Shown in pieces: positions 52,581 to 61,415 of a DNA stretch of 64,000 nt. The position numbers and the translations under genes are program-made. Within the stretch, counting starts at the first letter, position 1; every line of letters begins with the position of its first letter. The DNA is from Aquibium carbonis (lineage in GTDB: Bacteria > Pseudomonadota > Alphaproteobacteria > Rhizobiales > Rhizobiaceae), in assembly GCF_003970795.1 (NCBI RefSeq), contig NZ_RWKW01000055.1, forward strand, positions 41,278-105,277. Reading direction: 5' to 3'. The notes below the pieces were generated by a model, which was given only the letters and a program-made list of their open reading frames with translations, was not told where the DNA came from and ran no database searches.

Positions 52581-53402
52581 ATGAGCACACGCAGCAACGC
52601 GCGGTCGAGCGAGATCCGGCCGGTCGATCCGATCTGGCAATCGGTCCGCCAGGAAGCCGAGGACGCGGTCGCCCGCGATCCGCTGATGGCCGCCTTCATC
52701 TATTCGACCATCATCAACCAGGAGACGCTGGAGGAAGCGGTGATTCACCGCGTCGCCGAACGTCTCGGCCACAGCGACATCACCGCGGATCTCATCGTCC
52801 AGACCTTCAAGGCCATGCTCAAGAGCGATCCGTCGTTCAGCGCCACGGTCCGGGTCGACATCCAGGCCTATTATGATCGTGATCCGGCCTGCGACCGCTT
52901 CATCATGCCGGTGCTCTACTTCAAGGGGTTTCATGCCATCCAGACGCACCGGCTGGCGCACTGGCTCTGGAACGAAGGCCGCCGGGACTTCGCGCTGTGG
53001 CTCCAGAGCCGCTCCTCGGCGGTGTTCCAGACCGACATCAACCCGGCCTCGCGCATCGGCAAGGGCATTTTCCTCGATCATGCCACGGGCCTCGTCGTGG
53101 GCGCCACGGCCGTCATCGGCGACAATGTCTCGATCCTGCAGGGCGTGACGCTCGGCGGGACCGGCAAGGAGACGGGCGACCGCCATCCCAAGATCCGCGA
53201 TGGCGTGCTGATCGGCGCCGGCGCCAAGATTCTCGGCAACATCGAGATCGGCCATTGCAGCAAGATCGCCGCCGGATCAGTGGTGCTCGCGGCCGTCCCG
53301 CACAACAAGACGGTCGCCGGGGTTCCCGCCCGGATCGTCGGCGAGGCGGGCTGCGCCGAGCCGTCGCGCGCCATGGACCAGCTGATCGGCGGGGCCGGCT
53401 GA
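52581..53402 (+). CDS. cysE: Serine O-acetyltransferase
   Basis: A 273-aa enzyme that acetylates L-serine for cysteine synthesis. The N-terminal helical domain (DPIWQSVRQEAEDAVARDP) is followed by a left-handed beta-helix of hexapeptide repeats with the signature DHATGLVVGATAVIGDNVSILQ and the GGTGKETGDRHPKI active-site loop. The C-terminal tail is short, ending MDQLIGGAG, not the usual E. coli-type inhibitor tail. The next gene, a DUF3126 protein, follows it in many Hyphomicrobiales. Confidence 0.95.
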   Translation: MSTRSNARSSEIRPVDPIWQSVRQEAEDAVARDPLMAAFIYSTIINQETLEEAVIHRVAERLGHSDITADLIVQTFKAMLKSDPSFSATVRVDIQAYYDRDPACDRFIMPVLYFKGFHAIQTHRLAHWLWNEGRRDFALWLQSRSSAVFQTDINPASRIGKGIFLDHATGLVVGATAVIGDNVSILQGVTLGGTGKETGDRHPKIRDGVLIGAGAKILGNIEIGHCSKIAAGSVVLAAVPHNKTVAGVPARIVGEAGCAEPSRAMDQLIGGAG

Positions 53403-53631
53403 CGGGCGCTGCCCACCGGGCCTCGGATCGAGAGCGGCAACGTCGGCCGCGGGGTTTACACGTCGGCGGCGAGCGTGCCAGAAGCCTGCGCAGGCAGGTG
53501 CGCCCCTGGCGGCCTGACGCTTGACGACCAGGCGCGCCGCTGGCGCGCCGAAGCCTTTGGAAAAACGGGCGCGCCGATAGCGCGCAAGGCAGGCAGATGC
53601 CGCAAACGCACACCGACCGGGAGAAGTCGAT

Positions 53632-53838
53632 TTGAAAGCCGAAGAAATCAGGAAGCTGGACGCCTACTTCAAGCGCACCTTCCAGAACCCCTCCCTCGCC
53701 GTGAAGGCGCGTCCGCGAAAGGACGATTCCTGCGAGCTCTACGTCGGCGACGAGTTTCTGGGCATCATCTTCAAGGATGACGAAGACGGCGAGCTGTCCT
53801 ACAATTTCTCGATGGCGATCCTCGACGTCGATCTCTGA
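53632..53838 (+). CDS. DUF3126 small protein
   Basis: A 68-aa protein with TTG start and GGGAGAAG upstream. The sequence (KLDAYFKRTFQNPSL ... YVGDEFLGIIFKDDEDGELSYNF) is the conserved DUF3126 pattern of alphaproteobacteria, commonly beside cysE. Function unknown. It lies 229 bp after cysE, so it may have its own promoter. Confidence 0.88.
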   Translation: MKAEEIRKLDAYFKRTFQNPSLAVKARPRKDDSCELYVGDEFLGIIFKDDEDGELSYNFSMAILDVDL

Positions 53839-53861
53839 CGATCGGCGTCGCGCGGCGGCGC

Positions 53862-54875
53862 TCAGGCGCCATCGAAACGCGCATAGGTCGCCTGTTCCGC
53901 TTCGACGAAGGCCCGCATGCGAGACTGGCAGAGCCGTTTGAAGCCGACCTGCGGCGTCTTCAGAAACCAGCTGCGGCGCAGATCCCACCGGCGCGACATG
54001 TCGGCCATGATCGCCTTGTCCGAGTTCACCATGTGCCCTGCGGTGGGATAGGGGGTGATCTCGCCGCCATAGAGCCTGCCCTCCGACACGAGAAAGTCGA
54101 CGCGCAGATAGTCCGTGCCGTCGGCGATCTCTTCGGCGGCACGGATGGCGCGCCCGTAGCAGGCCGGAACCTGGTGCCCGGGCGGCAGACGCCGCGACGG
54201 ATCCTTCGACGCCGCCGAGGTCTGCACGTCCAGCCGGCGTCCCTCGGCGTCGTAGATCGCGGATTTGCTGACCGGCGTCTTCTCGTCACGGTAGATCACC
54301 GTGTAGTAGGTCTCGCCGCCGAACAGGTGCACCTTCAGTTCGTCCATCTGCGGGCGATGGCCCGCGATCTCTTCCTCGGCAAACAGCAACCGCTCGATCC
54401 CCAGATAGGCCCATTCGGCGTGCCTCGTTCCGAAGGGCCTGGCCAGCCAGTCGCGGCACTCCTTCTCGAAGGCCGGCCTGGCGTCGCGACGGGTGGAGAA
54501 AAACCAGGTCTGCCGGCTTCCGGCGGTCATCTTGGCGATGACGCCCGGCCGCATGAGGTCGCCGGGGAAGTGTTTCGGGTCCTGGCCGACCCACAGAACC
54601 TTCGGCGTTTCGATCGGATCGCGAAGGCGCGCGAAGACGTGCTTCGTGGCCAGCTTGTCGCAATAGACGTGAAAGGCGGGGTCGTGGTCGAAGACCCGCC
54701 GCCAGAACATCTTTTCATTGTAGGTGACGGGTCGGGCGGCGTTCGGCCAGTGCCTCAGCCGCGCGCGGAACAGGCGCGCCGCCGTGGTGGCCGTCGCGTA
54801 GGCATACGCATTGCAGGCAGGGGCCTCGCCGAGCGGACGACGTGGCATGAGATCGAAGAAGGGGGTGGGGTACAT
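53862..54875 (-). CDS. TupA-like ATP-grasp family protein
   Basis: A 337-aa protein resembling the TupA-like ATP-grasp family, predicted to ligate small groups in polysaccharide or cell-wall pathways. Visible: PVTYNEKMFWRRVFDHDPAFHVYCDKLATK, a KVLWVGQDPKHFP loop, and the C-terminal DYLRVDFLVSEGRLYGGEITPYP, which matches the metal-binding strand of ATP-grasp enzymes. No signal peptide. It converges with the DUF3126 gene (23 bp between stops). Confidence 0.78.
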   Translation of the reverse strand: MYPTPFFDLMPRRPLGEAPACNAYAYATATTAARLFRARLRHWPNAARPVTYNEKMFWRRVFDHDPAFHVYCDKLATKHVFARLRDPIETPKVLWVGQDPKHFPGDLMRPGVIAKMTAGSRQTWFFSTRRDARPAFEKECRDWLARPFGTRHAEWAYLGIERLLFAEEEIAGHRPQMDELKVHLFGGETYYTVIYRDEKTPVSKSAIYDAEGRRLDVQTSAASKDPSRRLPPGHQVPACYGRAIRAAEEIADGTDYLRVDFLVSEGRLYGGEITPYPTAGHMVNSDKAIMADMSRRWDLRRSWFLKTPQVGFKRLCQSRMRAFVEAEQATYARFDGA

Positions 54876-54950
54876 GGCTTAGGGGCTATCATCGATGATC
54901 AGCCGCCGCCATCGGCTGAAGGCCAACGAAACGTGGCGCTTTGACGATGC

Positions 54951-55685
54951 TCAGCCGCCGCGAGGCGTCTTCAAGGCATCGCGCGCATAGGCGAGCACGG
55001 CCGCGTCGATCGCCCGCCAGTCGCCAAGCAGCGACGACGGGAAGCGATAGACCAGGACGAGACCGTCGCCGACGATGAGGTCGCGCTCGCAATCGGCCAG
55101 GGATTCGACCGCCACGACCCCCGTCAGGCACCGTGCGACGAAGCGGCTCCCCTGTTCCTGGGGCCCGACCACCAGCCGTTCGTCGAGATAGCCCGATTGC
55201 GGCTTGAAGCCATGGACCGTGAGTCCGGCCGGGCCTGGCGTTCCGGGGGGCTCGATGAGGGATGCGTAGATCGGATCGAAGCGGCCGCTCATGTCGCGCG
55301 ACATGATCTGCGGTTCGAAGGACACGAAGAGAATGTTGCGGGACCCGCCGGCATGGTTGAAATCATCCCGCGTCGACGCCGTGTAGCCCTGCATGTCGGG
55401 CCATCTCAGATAGAGGCGCAACGATCCCGCAACGCCGTCGCGGCGATCGGTTTCGAACCGGATCGCATTCGCGGGCACCACGATGACGTTGTTGCCGATG
55501 ACGATCTCGCGCGTGGTGACGTCTTCGGTGTGGCCCGCAAGCGCGATGGAGCGGCCAATCCACTTGCCGCCGACGCTGATGAGCGCGGAAACGAGCGCAA
55601 GCAGGAGGAATGCGACGAAGACGCGGACCATCAACTGGTCGTCGATCCGCCGCACCGTGCCGCCTTCGCCCGTCGACGCCTGCAT
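54951..55685 (-). CDS. Hypothetical membrane-anchored protein
   Basis: A 244-aa protein with a basic N-terminus, one transmembrane helix (about residues 13-33; VFVAFLLLALVSALISVGG), and an exported or cytosolic soluble domain with no motif that I recognise. It contains RLYLRWPDMQGYTA and an RCLTGVVAVESLADCERDLIVG cysteine pair. Neighbours give no functional clue. ATG 55685 is the natural start. Confidence 0.75.
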   Translation of the reverse strand: MQASTGEGGTVRRIDDQLMVRVFVAFLLLALVSALISVGGKWIGRSIALAGHTEDVTTREIVIGNNVIVVPANAIRFETDRRDGVAGSLRLYLRWPDMQGYTASTRDDFNHAGGSRNILFVSFEPQIMSRDMSGRFDPIYASLIEPPGTPGPAGLTVHGFKPQSGYLDERLVVGPQEQGSRFVARCLTGVVAVESLADCERDLIVGDGLVLVYRFPSSLLGDWRAIDAAVLAYARDALKTPRGG

Positions 55686-55794
55686 TCCCGTTCACTCCGT
55701 CGCCAGCCGGCGTCCCGCATCGGCACGGGAAAACCGGCACGTCTCTTGCGGCAACCGGTGACGAGCTTCGTCTGTCGTGGTAAACGATCGGTAA

Positions 55795-56124
55795 ATGATG
55801 ACCGGTGTCTGGATCGTATCCTTCGTGTTTTTGAGCGGGCTCGTCGTCGGCGGCATGGCCGGCGTCGTGCTCGAGATGTGGAGTGGGCGGCGGCTTGCCT
55901 TCGCCGAGCCCTTCGTCACGCTCAAGCGGCCGGTCCGCTCGCTGGCGCTGACGATGATCGCCGGGCCCTTCATGCTGTTCAACGAGGCGCTGGACGCCTT
56001 TCGGGTTCGCCGAATCGGCTGGACGACCGTCGGAAGCAGCGCGGCCCTTTCGCTGACATGGGCGTTCCTGACCGGCATCATCGTCGTCGACGTAGCCTTT
56101 TTCGTCGGCAGCCTGCTTTCCTGA
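55795..56124 (+). CDS. Small membrane protein of unknown function
   Basis: A 109-aa protein with about three hydrophobic segments (residues 5-25, 48-65 and 80-105). No named family recognised. It lies 27 bp before the gamma-carbonic anhydrase gene on the same strand and is probably co-transcribed. The start is either of two neighbouring ATGs (55795 or 55798). Confidence 0.68.
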   Translation: MMTGVWIVSFVFLSGLVVGGMAGVVLEMWSGRRLAFAEPFVTLKRPVRSLALTMIAGPFMLFNEALDAFRVRRIGWTTVGSSAALSLTWAFLTGIIVVDVAFFVGSLLS

Positions 56125-56151
56125 ACAGACGACGAGGCGAGGATAACCATC

Positions 56152-56679
56152 ATGCCCATCTATGCGCTGGACGGCGTGGCGCCCGCGTTCGAGGACGAGA
56201 CGACCAACTGGATCGCGCCTGACGCGACGCTGATCGGCCGGCTGACGATCGGCCGCGACGTCGGCATCTGGTTCGGTGCGGTCCTGCGCGGCGACAACGA
56301 GCCGATCGAGATCGGCGAGGGTTCCAACGTGCAGGAGCACACGGTCATGCACACCGACGTCGGCTTTCCGCTGACCATCGGGAAAGGTTGCACGATCGGC
56401 CATCGGGCCATGCTGCACGGCTGCACCATCGGCGACAACAGCCTGATCGGCATGGGTGCGATCGTGCTGAACGGCGCCCGGATCGGCGAGAACTCGCTGG
56501 TGGGAGCCGGCGCGCTGGTCACCGAAGGCAAAGAGTTTCCGCCGAATTCGCTGATCGTCGGCTCGCCGGCGAAAGCCATACGCGTGCTCGACGACAAGGC
56601 CATCGAACTGCTGCGCTGGTCGGCCGGCCACTATGTGGAGAACGGCCGCCGGTTCCGGAAGGGACTGACGCTCGTCTGA
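56152..56679 (+). CDS. Gamma-carbonic anhydrase family protein
   Basis: A 175-aa left-handed beta-helix protein. The hexapeptide repeats are clear (IGRLTIGRDVGIWFG, VLRGDNEPIEIGEGSNVQE), with zinc-ligand histidines in HTVMHTD and CTIGHRAMLHG. These proteins hydrate CO2 or bind acyl/CoA ligands; the family name covers both. ATG 56152 follows AGGATAA. Appears complete. Confidence 0.9.
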   Translation: MPIYALDGVAPAFEDETTNWIAPDATLIGRLTIGRDVGIWFGAVLRGDNEPIEIGEGSNVQEHTVMHTDVGFPLTIGKGCTIGHRAMLHGCTIGDNSLIGMGAIVLNGARIGENSLVGAGALVTEGKEFPPNSLIVGSPAKAIRVLDDKAIELLRWSAGHYVENGRRFRKGLTLV

Positions 56680-56711
56680 CCCGCCCGCATGCGCCGTGGC
56701 AGGCGACCACC

Positions 56712-56750
56712 AAAAAAGGTGGAGCCGGCCCGGGGACAGGGGCCGGCTCC
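56712..56750 (-). terminator. Intrinsic terminator
   Basis: A perfect 10-bp stem (GGAGCCGGCC / GGCCGGCTCC, 56721-56730 and 56741-56750) is followed on the minus strand by a T-run (plus-strand A's at 56712-56717). It ends the minus-strand BTLCP transcript; the plus strand lacks a T-run. Confidence 0.75.
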
Positions 56751-56907
56751 GTGTACCCGGTCGTTGGGGACGGGGAGGTGGGGACTCGACCGGGAACCTC
56801 TTTGAAACCTCGAACCTGTCGCGACCGTTCGAAACCGCGCCCCAAGTTCGAGGTCTTCATCGTCTTGCCCGTGTCCCGAAGCGGCGCCCGCCGTCGGGAC
56901 ACCGGTT

Positions 56908-57513
56908 CTATCTTACGCTGCCGACGGCCACGTTGGGGTCGTCGCCGATGGAAACCCAGACGCCCGAATCCTGGCTCGACTGGCGCTTGAGGTAGCGATA
57001 ATCGGTGTCCGTCCAGGCGAGCACGCGGCTTTCCAGATTGTCGAGGATGAAGTCGCCGAGGCTCGTTTCCACCGTCAGCACGGCATGGCCGTCGCCGTTG
57101 CGCTGCCGAACCACCGTGATCAGCAGATTGGACGCGGGCACGCCGATCTTCATCAGAAGGCGGCGCTTTTCGAGAACGTAGTCCTCGCAGTCGCCGACAT
57201 CTGTCGGATAGGACCAGTATTCTTCCACGCCCCACATTTCATAGTCGGTTCGTGGAGAGACCGTGGTGTTGACCTCGTGGTTGATGGCCACGATGCTGTC
57301 CCACAGCTTGCGGGTCAGTTCGAGGGGCTGGCTGTTCCTGGTGCGGACGGCGCATTCGGCCGGCATGCGCTTGCAGAAGTCGTAATGGCCAACCGGCTGC
57401 GTCGTGCGCCCGCCTGTCGGCATCGCGGTGCTTGCTGCGAATGCGGTTGCCGGCGCGATGGCGAGCATCATGCCCGCTGCCGACACTGCGATCAACTTGT
57501 CCCGAAATCCCAT
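56908..57513 (-). CDS. Bacterial transglutaminase-like cysteine proteinase (BTLCP)
   Basis: A 201-aa secreted protein with a signal peptide (residues 1-27, AFAAS). The transglutaminase-like catalytic triad is present: Cys in VGDCEDYVLEKRRLL, His in GDGHAVLTVET and Asp in LDNLESRV. The family (DUF920/BTLCP) is common in Hyphomicrobiales and is linked to periplasmic signalling proteolysis (LapG-like). GGGGAG lies upstream of the ATG. Confidence 0.9.
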   Translation of the reverse strand: MGFRDKLIAVSAAGMMLAIAPATAFAASTAMPTGGRTTQPVGHYDFCKRMPAECAVRTRNSQPLELTRKLWDSIVAINHEVNTTVSPRTDYEMWGVEEYWSYPTDVGDCEDYVLEKRRLLMKIGVPASNLLITVVRQRNGDGHAVLTVETSLGDFILDNLESRVLAWTDTDYRYLKRQSSQDSGVWVSIGDDPNVAVGSVR

Positions 57514-57816
57514 CGCCTTGTCTCCCCGTTCGGAAACACAATGGCAGATACGAATTTATTCCCGGCAAAGTCGCGTCGCCAAAATTAAGTAAAACGCGAG
57601 TGCGATATAATATAAAATAGAATAAAAATTAGATCGAATTTTCTCGAATGCGGATCGTCGCGCGACACGCGCACGGACCCACCCGGCCGCGACCGGGAAG
57701 AACGACAGGAGGCGGAAGACGTGGGCGGAACCGGGGCGACGGACGCGCGCGTCAACCGGTGGTCGGGACAAGGGAGATCATGGGATCCAGCGTTCGGCGG
57801 GCGCAGAGGACGCCTG
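57514..57816. other. AT-rich intergenic region
   Basis: It lies between BTLCP (minus) and the PilZ gene end. A markedly AT-rich stretch (57590-57650), unlike the surrounding high-GC DNA, contains TATAATATAAAATAG. It probably holds the BTLCP promoter. No gene seen. Confidence 0.55.
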
Positions 57817-58434
57817 TCAGCGATCGTCGTCCGTGAACTCGGCTTCCAGCGCATCGACGCGCTGGACGGAGGCGAACTCGATGGCCACGCCGTCTTCGAA
57901 ATGGCGCACGACCCGGCCGCGCATGGTGCCGAGCGTCACGGGCGTGCCGATCGCGGGACGAACGTCGATCTCGACGGCAGCGCCCGACAGCGACAGGTCG
58001 ACGATGCGGCACTGGTACTGGCGGCCGTCGCCCAGTTGCAGGACGCTGATCGGGTTGCGCGGCGACACGCGATCGTGGCGTCGATCTTCGGGAAGGTCGA
58101 GCTCGTGCTTGTTGGCCAGCCATGTGAGCTGGGCCGCCAGCTTGTCCTTTTTGCGCTCAGACGCGACGATGGTCATCGCGAAGCCGTTGTCGGTGATGCG
58201 CGTGACGACGCCTTCGATGCGGCCGATGTGATCGATGTAGGCGATGACCCGCTCGCCGAGTTCGCCCACCCGATCGGCGCGCAAGAGCGTGTCGCCGGGA
58301 GACATGTCGACGACCTGACACGGGTGCTCGGTGCGGTCTTCCAGCATGAAGCGGCCATAGACCTTGACCCGCACGCGCTGGAAATAACGCCTCTCGGCCC
58401 TGGACGGCATGGCATCTGTCGCCGCTGACGTCAT
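57817..58434 (-). CDS. Tandem PilZ-domain protein
   Basis: A 205-aa cytosolic protein with two PilZ folds. Cyclic-di-GMP-binding signatures appear twice: RRYFQRVRV with VDMSPGDT in the first half, and DRRHDRVSP with VDLSLSGA in the second; the second copy is closest to the consensus RxxxR...(D/N)xSxxG. It probably controls motility, polysaccharide or development in response to c-di-GMP. No output domain is fused. Confidence 0.85.
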   Translation of the reverse strand: MTSAATDAMPSRAERRYFQRVRVKVYGRFMLEDRTEHPCQVVDMSPGDTLLRADRVGELGERVIAYIDHIGRIEGVVTRITDNGFAMTIVASERKKDKLAAQLTWLANKHELDLPEDRRHDRVSPRNPISVLQLGDGRQYQCRIVDLSLSGAAVEIDVRPAIGTPVTLGTMRGRVVRHFEDGVAIEFASVQRVDALEAEFTDDDR

Positions 58435-58628
58435 GTCTGTCCCTGTCTACCCATGATCCGATCAAGATGGCCACGATGGGCTGGTGCCAATATGACGGGG
58501 ATGCGTTAACAGTTTGTAATACGAAGGCAGGTCCGTCCGGATTCCGAAAGAAATATTTAAGCAATCTCTAAGATTGCATCGCGCCCCGATTGATAGGATA
58601 GCGCGAGTGGCAGACAGTCGGATCGCCG

Positions 58629-59270
58629 TCAGCCGCGGCGTCCGCCGTCTATGACGACGAGGTGCCGGAACCGGCGCGTCGGCGCGTCGTCGATCGAGGC
58701 CTGGCCGGGGGCGAGGGGAGGTGCGGTGACGTGCAGCAGTCCATCGCCGAGCCGTGATTCGCGATCGGGATCGATCATCCGCACGCCGTCCACCTCGCAC
58801 TGGACGATGGGGTCGGCGCCGAGCCAGTAGGGCTTTTCCGCCGGGCAGAGCGACCCCATCGCGCGGGAACTTTCCGCGCCGCCCTCGAGCGGCAGGAGCA
58901 GCAGCTCGAGATCGATCGAGCGGCCGCTCGCGGTTGTGCCAAGCAGCGTCGTCACCGACACGGATTTGTCGAGCAGCGTCGCAAGCGCCAGGCGCGATGC
59001 TTTCGACTGGTCCGCGTGGCCCCAGAGCGACGTGAAGGCAAAGCCCTTCAGCTCGCGCCCGAATGTCGCGCACAGCCGTGTTCCCGCGAGCCGGAACACC
59101 GCGTCGCCGCGCAAGTCCCGTTCGAGGATGAACGTATCCGCCAGCATCGACTTGATGTCGGCCGGCTCGATCTCCGACCGCCGCGGCGCCGGGCGACCAT
59201 CGCGGAGCCTGTTCCAATACTGGAACAGTCCCGCGGTTCCCCTTTGTCTCATCTGTCCCCACTCATGCAT
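58629..59270 (-). CDS. PAS_5-type PAS domain protein
   Basis: A 213-aa protein with the PAS_5 (PF07310-like) pattern: LFQYWNRLRDGRPAPRRSEIEP, then a beta-rich part (FILERDLRGDAVFRLAGTRLCATFGREL). Small stand-alone PAS_5 proteins are common in alphaproteobacteria; the ligand and partner are unknown. ATG 59270 is taken as start; a TTG 21 bases upstream is possible. Confidence 0.82.
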   Translation of the reverse strand: MHEWGQMRQRGTAGLFQYWNRLRDGRPAPRRSEIEPADIKSMLADTFILERDLRGDAVFRLAGTRLCATFGRELKGFAFTSLWGHADQSKASRLALATLLDKSVSVTTLLGTTASGRSIDLELLLLPLEGGAESSRAMGSLCPAEKPYWLGADPIVQCEVDGVRMIDPDRESRLGDGLLHVTAPPLAPGQASIDDAPTRRFRHLVVIDGGRRG

Positions 59271-59633
59271 TTTCACGTGGACCTGTCTCAACCACGCACA
59301 ACGGGGTGACTTCCGTCATGCTTCATGGAGGACAGAGCAGGTTGCATGCCAGCGCTATTAACCATTATGCACGGTGCCGCGCCGTTAAGGTTAACGAAAC
59401 GTTTAGATTGCAGCGACATGGCCGATGTGTGAGGGTGCACGCACACCATGAAGCCATTGGCTTTACAGCGAATTCGGGTGCAGGCACCATCAGCTTCAGA
59501 TCGAGTGGGGACTCGACCGGCCGTTCGGGACACCGTCTCGGACGGCCAATTTTTTAACCTTTTCGGGTCGGGACGGTTCCTGTCGGCGCCCCCGGGAGCC
59601 ATATAGGGCGTCCGATCGACGGAGTTCCCAGCC
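59271..59633. other. Intergenic region with a plus-strand terminator
   Basis: About 360 bp between the PAS gene (minus) and rhomboid gene (plus). It includes the terminator at 59519-59555 but no gene that would use it on the plus strand, so a small RNA or a leader attenuator before the rhomboid gene is possible. Confidence 0.5.
59519..59555 (+). terminator. Intrinsic terminator of an unknown plus-strand transcript
   Basis: Stem GGCCGT / ACGGCC (59519-59524 and 59542-59547), with additional partial pairing inside, followed by TTTTTT (59550-59555). It reads on the plus strand and lies 79 bp before the rhomboid start. Confidence 0.65.
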
Positions 59634-60368
59634 TTGTCAGCAGATCCCTTGCACGATGCCCACCGCGAATCAGGCGGCGGCCCCATCATGCCGCCCAGGC
59701 GGCGCGAGCCGGCCTTCAACATTCCCGACGTCGTGCTCGTCTTCATCGCGCTTTGCGTGGGCATTCATGTGGTGCGCGCCTATCTGCTGTCGCCGGACTT
59801 GAACGTCTACGTCATCCTCACGGGAGCCTTCATCCCCGAGCGCTATTCGGGCGGCTATCTTCTCGACTGGCCGGCTTTCACCAGCCCGCTGACCTATTCG
59901 CTGCTGCATGGCGGAATGGCGCATCTGGCCGTGAACATGATCTGGCTCGCCGCCTTCGGCTCTCCGCTCGCGTCGCGAATCGGCGCCTTGCGATTCGTCC
60001 TGTTCTGGTGCGCCACGACGCTCGCGGCCGTCGCGCTTCACTACGTCCTGCACATGAACAGCGTCGTTCCGCTGGTGGGTGCCTCGGGTGCGATTTCGGG
60101 CATGATGGGCGCCGCCGCCCGGTTCGGGTTTCGAAGCAGTCGCGGAACCGGGCGGCCGGCCTTCGAGGGACGGCTGCTGACCATTCCCGAAGCGCTGTCG
60201 TCGCGCACCGTGGTGACCTTCCTGACGGTCTGGTTCGTGATCAACCTGGCGATGGGCCTGGCCAGCGGTGTGCCGGGCGTAGACGGCGCCATCGCCTGGG
60301 AAGCCCATATCGGCGGCTTCCTGGCCGGCTTCCTCGCCGTGCGTCTCTTCGACCGGCGTGGTGGTTGA
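59634..60368 (+). CDS. Rhomboid family intramembrane serine protease
   Basis: A 244-aa membrane protein with six or more hydrophobic segments. The catalytic dyad is visible: Ser in GASGAISG (helix 4) and His in EAHIGGFLAGF (helix 6). The HGGMAHLAVNM stretch forms the usual loop before helix 2. It would cleave membrane protein substrates within the bilayer. TTG start; a short soluble N-terminus. The CBS gene follows 100 bp downstream. Confidence 0.9.
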   Translation: MSADPLHDAHRESGGGPIMPPRRREPAFNIPDVVLVFIALCVGIHVVRAYLLSPDLNVYVILTGAFIPERYSGGYLLDWPAFTSPLTYSLLHGGMAHLAVNMIWLAAFGSPLASRIGALRFVLFWCATTLAAVALHYVLHMNSVVPLVGASGAISGMMGAAARFGFRSSRGTGRPAFEGRLLTIPEALSSRTVVTFLTVWFVINLAMGLASGVPGVDGAIAWEAHIGGFLAGFLAVRLFDRRGG

Positions 60369-60468
60369 AAGGCGCGAGCCTTGCAATGGCCGGAAACTCC
60401 GCGCACCATGCTCGTCCGATGGCGAAGGCCGTCGGAGGGGGCGGAATTCGCGGAATGAGGAGGACGCT

Positions 60469-60900
60469 ATGCTGGTGAAGAACATCCTGGCGGAAAAGGG
60501 CGCCGACGTCGAAACCATGACGCCGGACCAGACGCTTGCGGACGCCGTGCAACTGCTTGCGCGGCGCAGGATCGGCGCGATCGTGGTGACGAAGGACAAG
60601 GGCCGCATCGCCGGCATCCTCTCGGAGCGCGACATCGTCCGCATTCTGGCGAGCGATGGGCCGGGCGTGCTGGAAAAGCCCATTTCGGCGGCGATGACGT
60701 CGAAGGTGAAGGTCTGCCACGAGGACAATTCCGTCAACGACGTGATGGAGATCATGACCGCCGGGCGCTTCCGGCATCTGCCCGTCGAGCGCGACGGGAT
60801 GCTGGTCGGCATCATCTCGATCGGCGACGTGGTCAAGAAGCGCATCGAGCAGGTCGAGCACGAGGCAGAGGAAATCCGCAACTACATCGCCACCGCCTGA
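60469..60900 (+). CDS. CBS-domain pair protein
   Basis: A 143-aa protein made of two CBS motifs (residues about 8-60 and 75-130), with ligand-type sequences RRRIGAIVVTKDKGRIAGILSERDIVR and GRFRHLPVERDGMLVGIISIGDVVK. Stand-alone CBS pairs bind adenine nucleotides and act as energy sensors. ATG 60469 is preferred over the long frame, which overlaps rhomboid. Confidence 0.9.
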   Translation: MLVKNILAEKGADVETMTPDQTLADAVQLLARRRIGAIVVTKDKGRIAGILSERDIVRILASDGPGVLEKPISAAMTSKVKVCHEDNSVNDVMEIMTAGRFRHLPVERDGMLVGIISIGDVVKKRIEQVEHEAEEIRNYIATA

Positions 60901-60903
60901 ACG

Positions 60904-60947
60904 AAAAAAGGGCCGGCCGCCAGGGAGGGTAGGGAGGCGGGCCGGCC
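60904..60947 (-). terminator. Intrinsic terminator of the DUF6455 gene
   Basis: GGCCGGCC at 60911-60918 pairs with GGCCGGCC at 60940-60947, and the plus-strand run AAAAAA (60904-60909) gives a T-run on the minus strand. It lies 62 bp after the DUF6455 stop. Confidence 0.7.
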
Positions 60948-61008
60948 GAGCTACAGGGGCACTGTAGTGACGTGAAGCGCGATGGAGGGGTCTACGCCCC
61001 CCGCTGCG

Positions 61009-61266
61009 CTAATTCCCGGCTGCAAACTCGAAGAGATCCTTGTTGCGGCAGTAGCCCGGTGCGTGCTCCGGCGCCTGGTTCTCTTCCAGCCACGACTTGC
61101 ATTCGCCAGCGTGGCCGCAGGTCATGCAGCGAAAGGCGGCATTGCGCAGGACCGACGGCGCCGCGGGCATCTCGGTGATGGCGTCGCGGACGTCGAGCTT
61201 GCGCATCATCCGTTCCATCAGATCCGCCTTGCTGGACATCCGCTCCAGGAAACCCAAGTAGCCCAC
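61009..61266 (-). CDS. DUF6455 family protein
   Basis: An 85-aa protein with C-terminal cysteines in the pattern FRCMTCGHAGECKSWL ... APGYCRNKDLF, likely a small metal- or cluster-binding site. This matches DUF6455 proteins, frequent in Hyphomicrobiales. GTG 61266 was chosen for its GGGGAG site; the longer frame upstream lacks one. Divergent from gatB. Confidence 0.82.
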   Translation of the reverse strand: MGYLGFLERMSSKADLMERMMRKLDVRDAITEMPAAPSVLRNAAFRCMTCGHAGECKSWLEENQAPEHAPGYCRNKDLFEFAAGN

Positions 61267-61415
61267 GTCGATTCTCCCCGCTTGTTGTCGAAGCCAGGAT
61301 CGCCGTGCCGCGGGAAGGGCGCCTTGATCTGGATCAAGCAGCGCGAAAGCCTTGCCTCCGCAGGGTGATTGTTCTAGCCAAACAGCATATGCGACCATGA
61401 GGTTTCCGGCCTGAA

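Noticed and set aside
56778..59520. 16-bp repeat GTGGGGACTCGACCGG at 56778 and 59505
   Set aside because: A single chance repeat of this length is expected about once in a GC-rich window of this size; no shared context seen.
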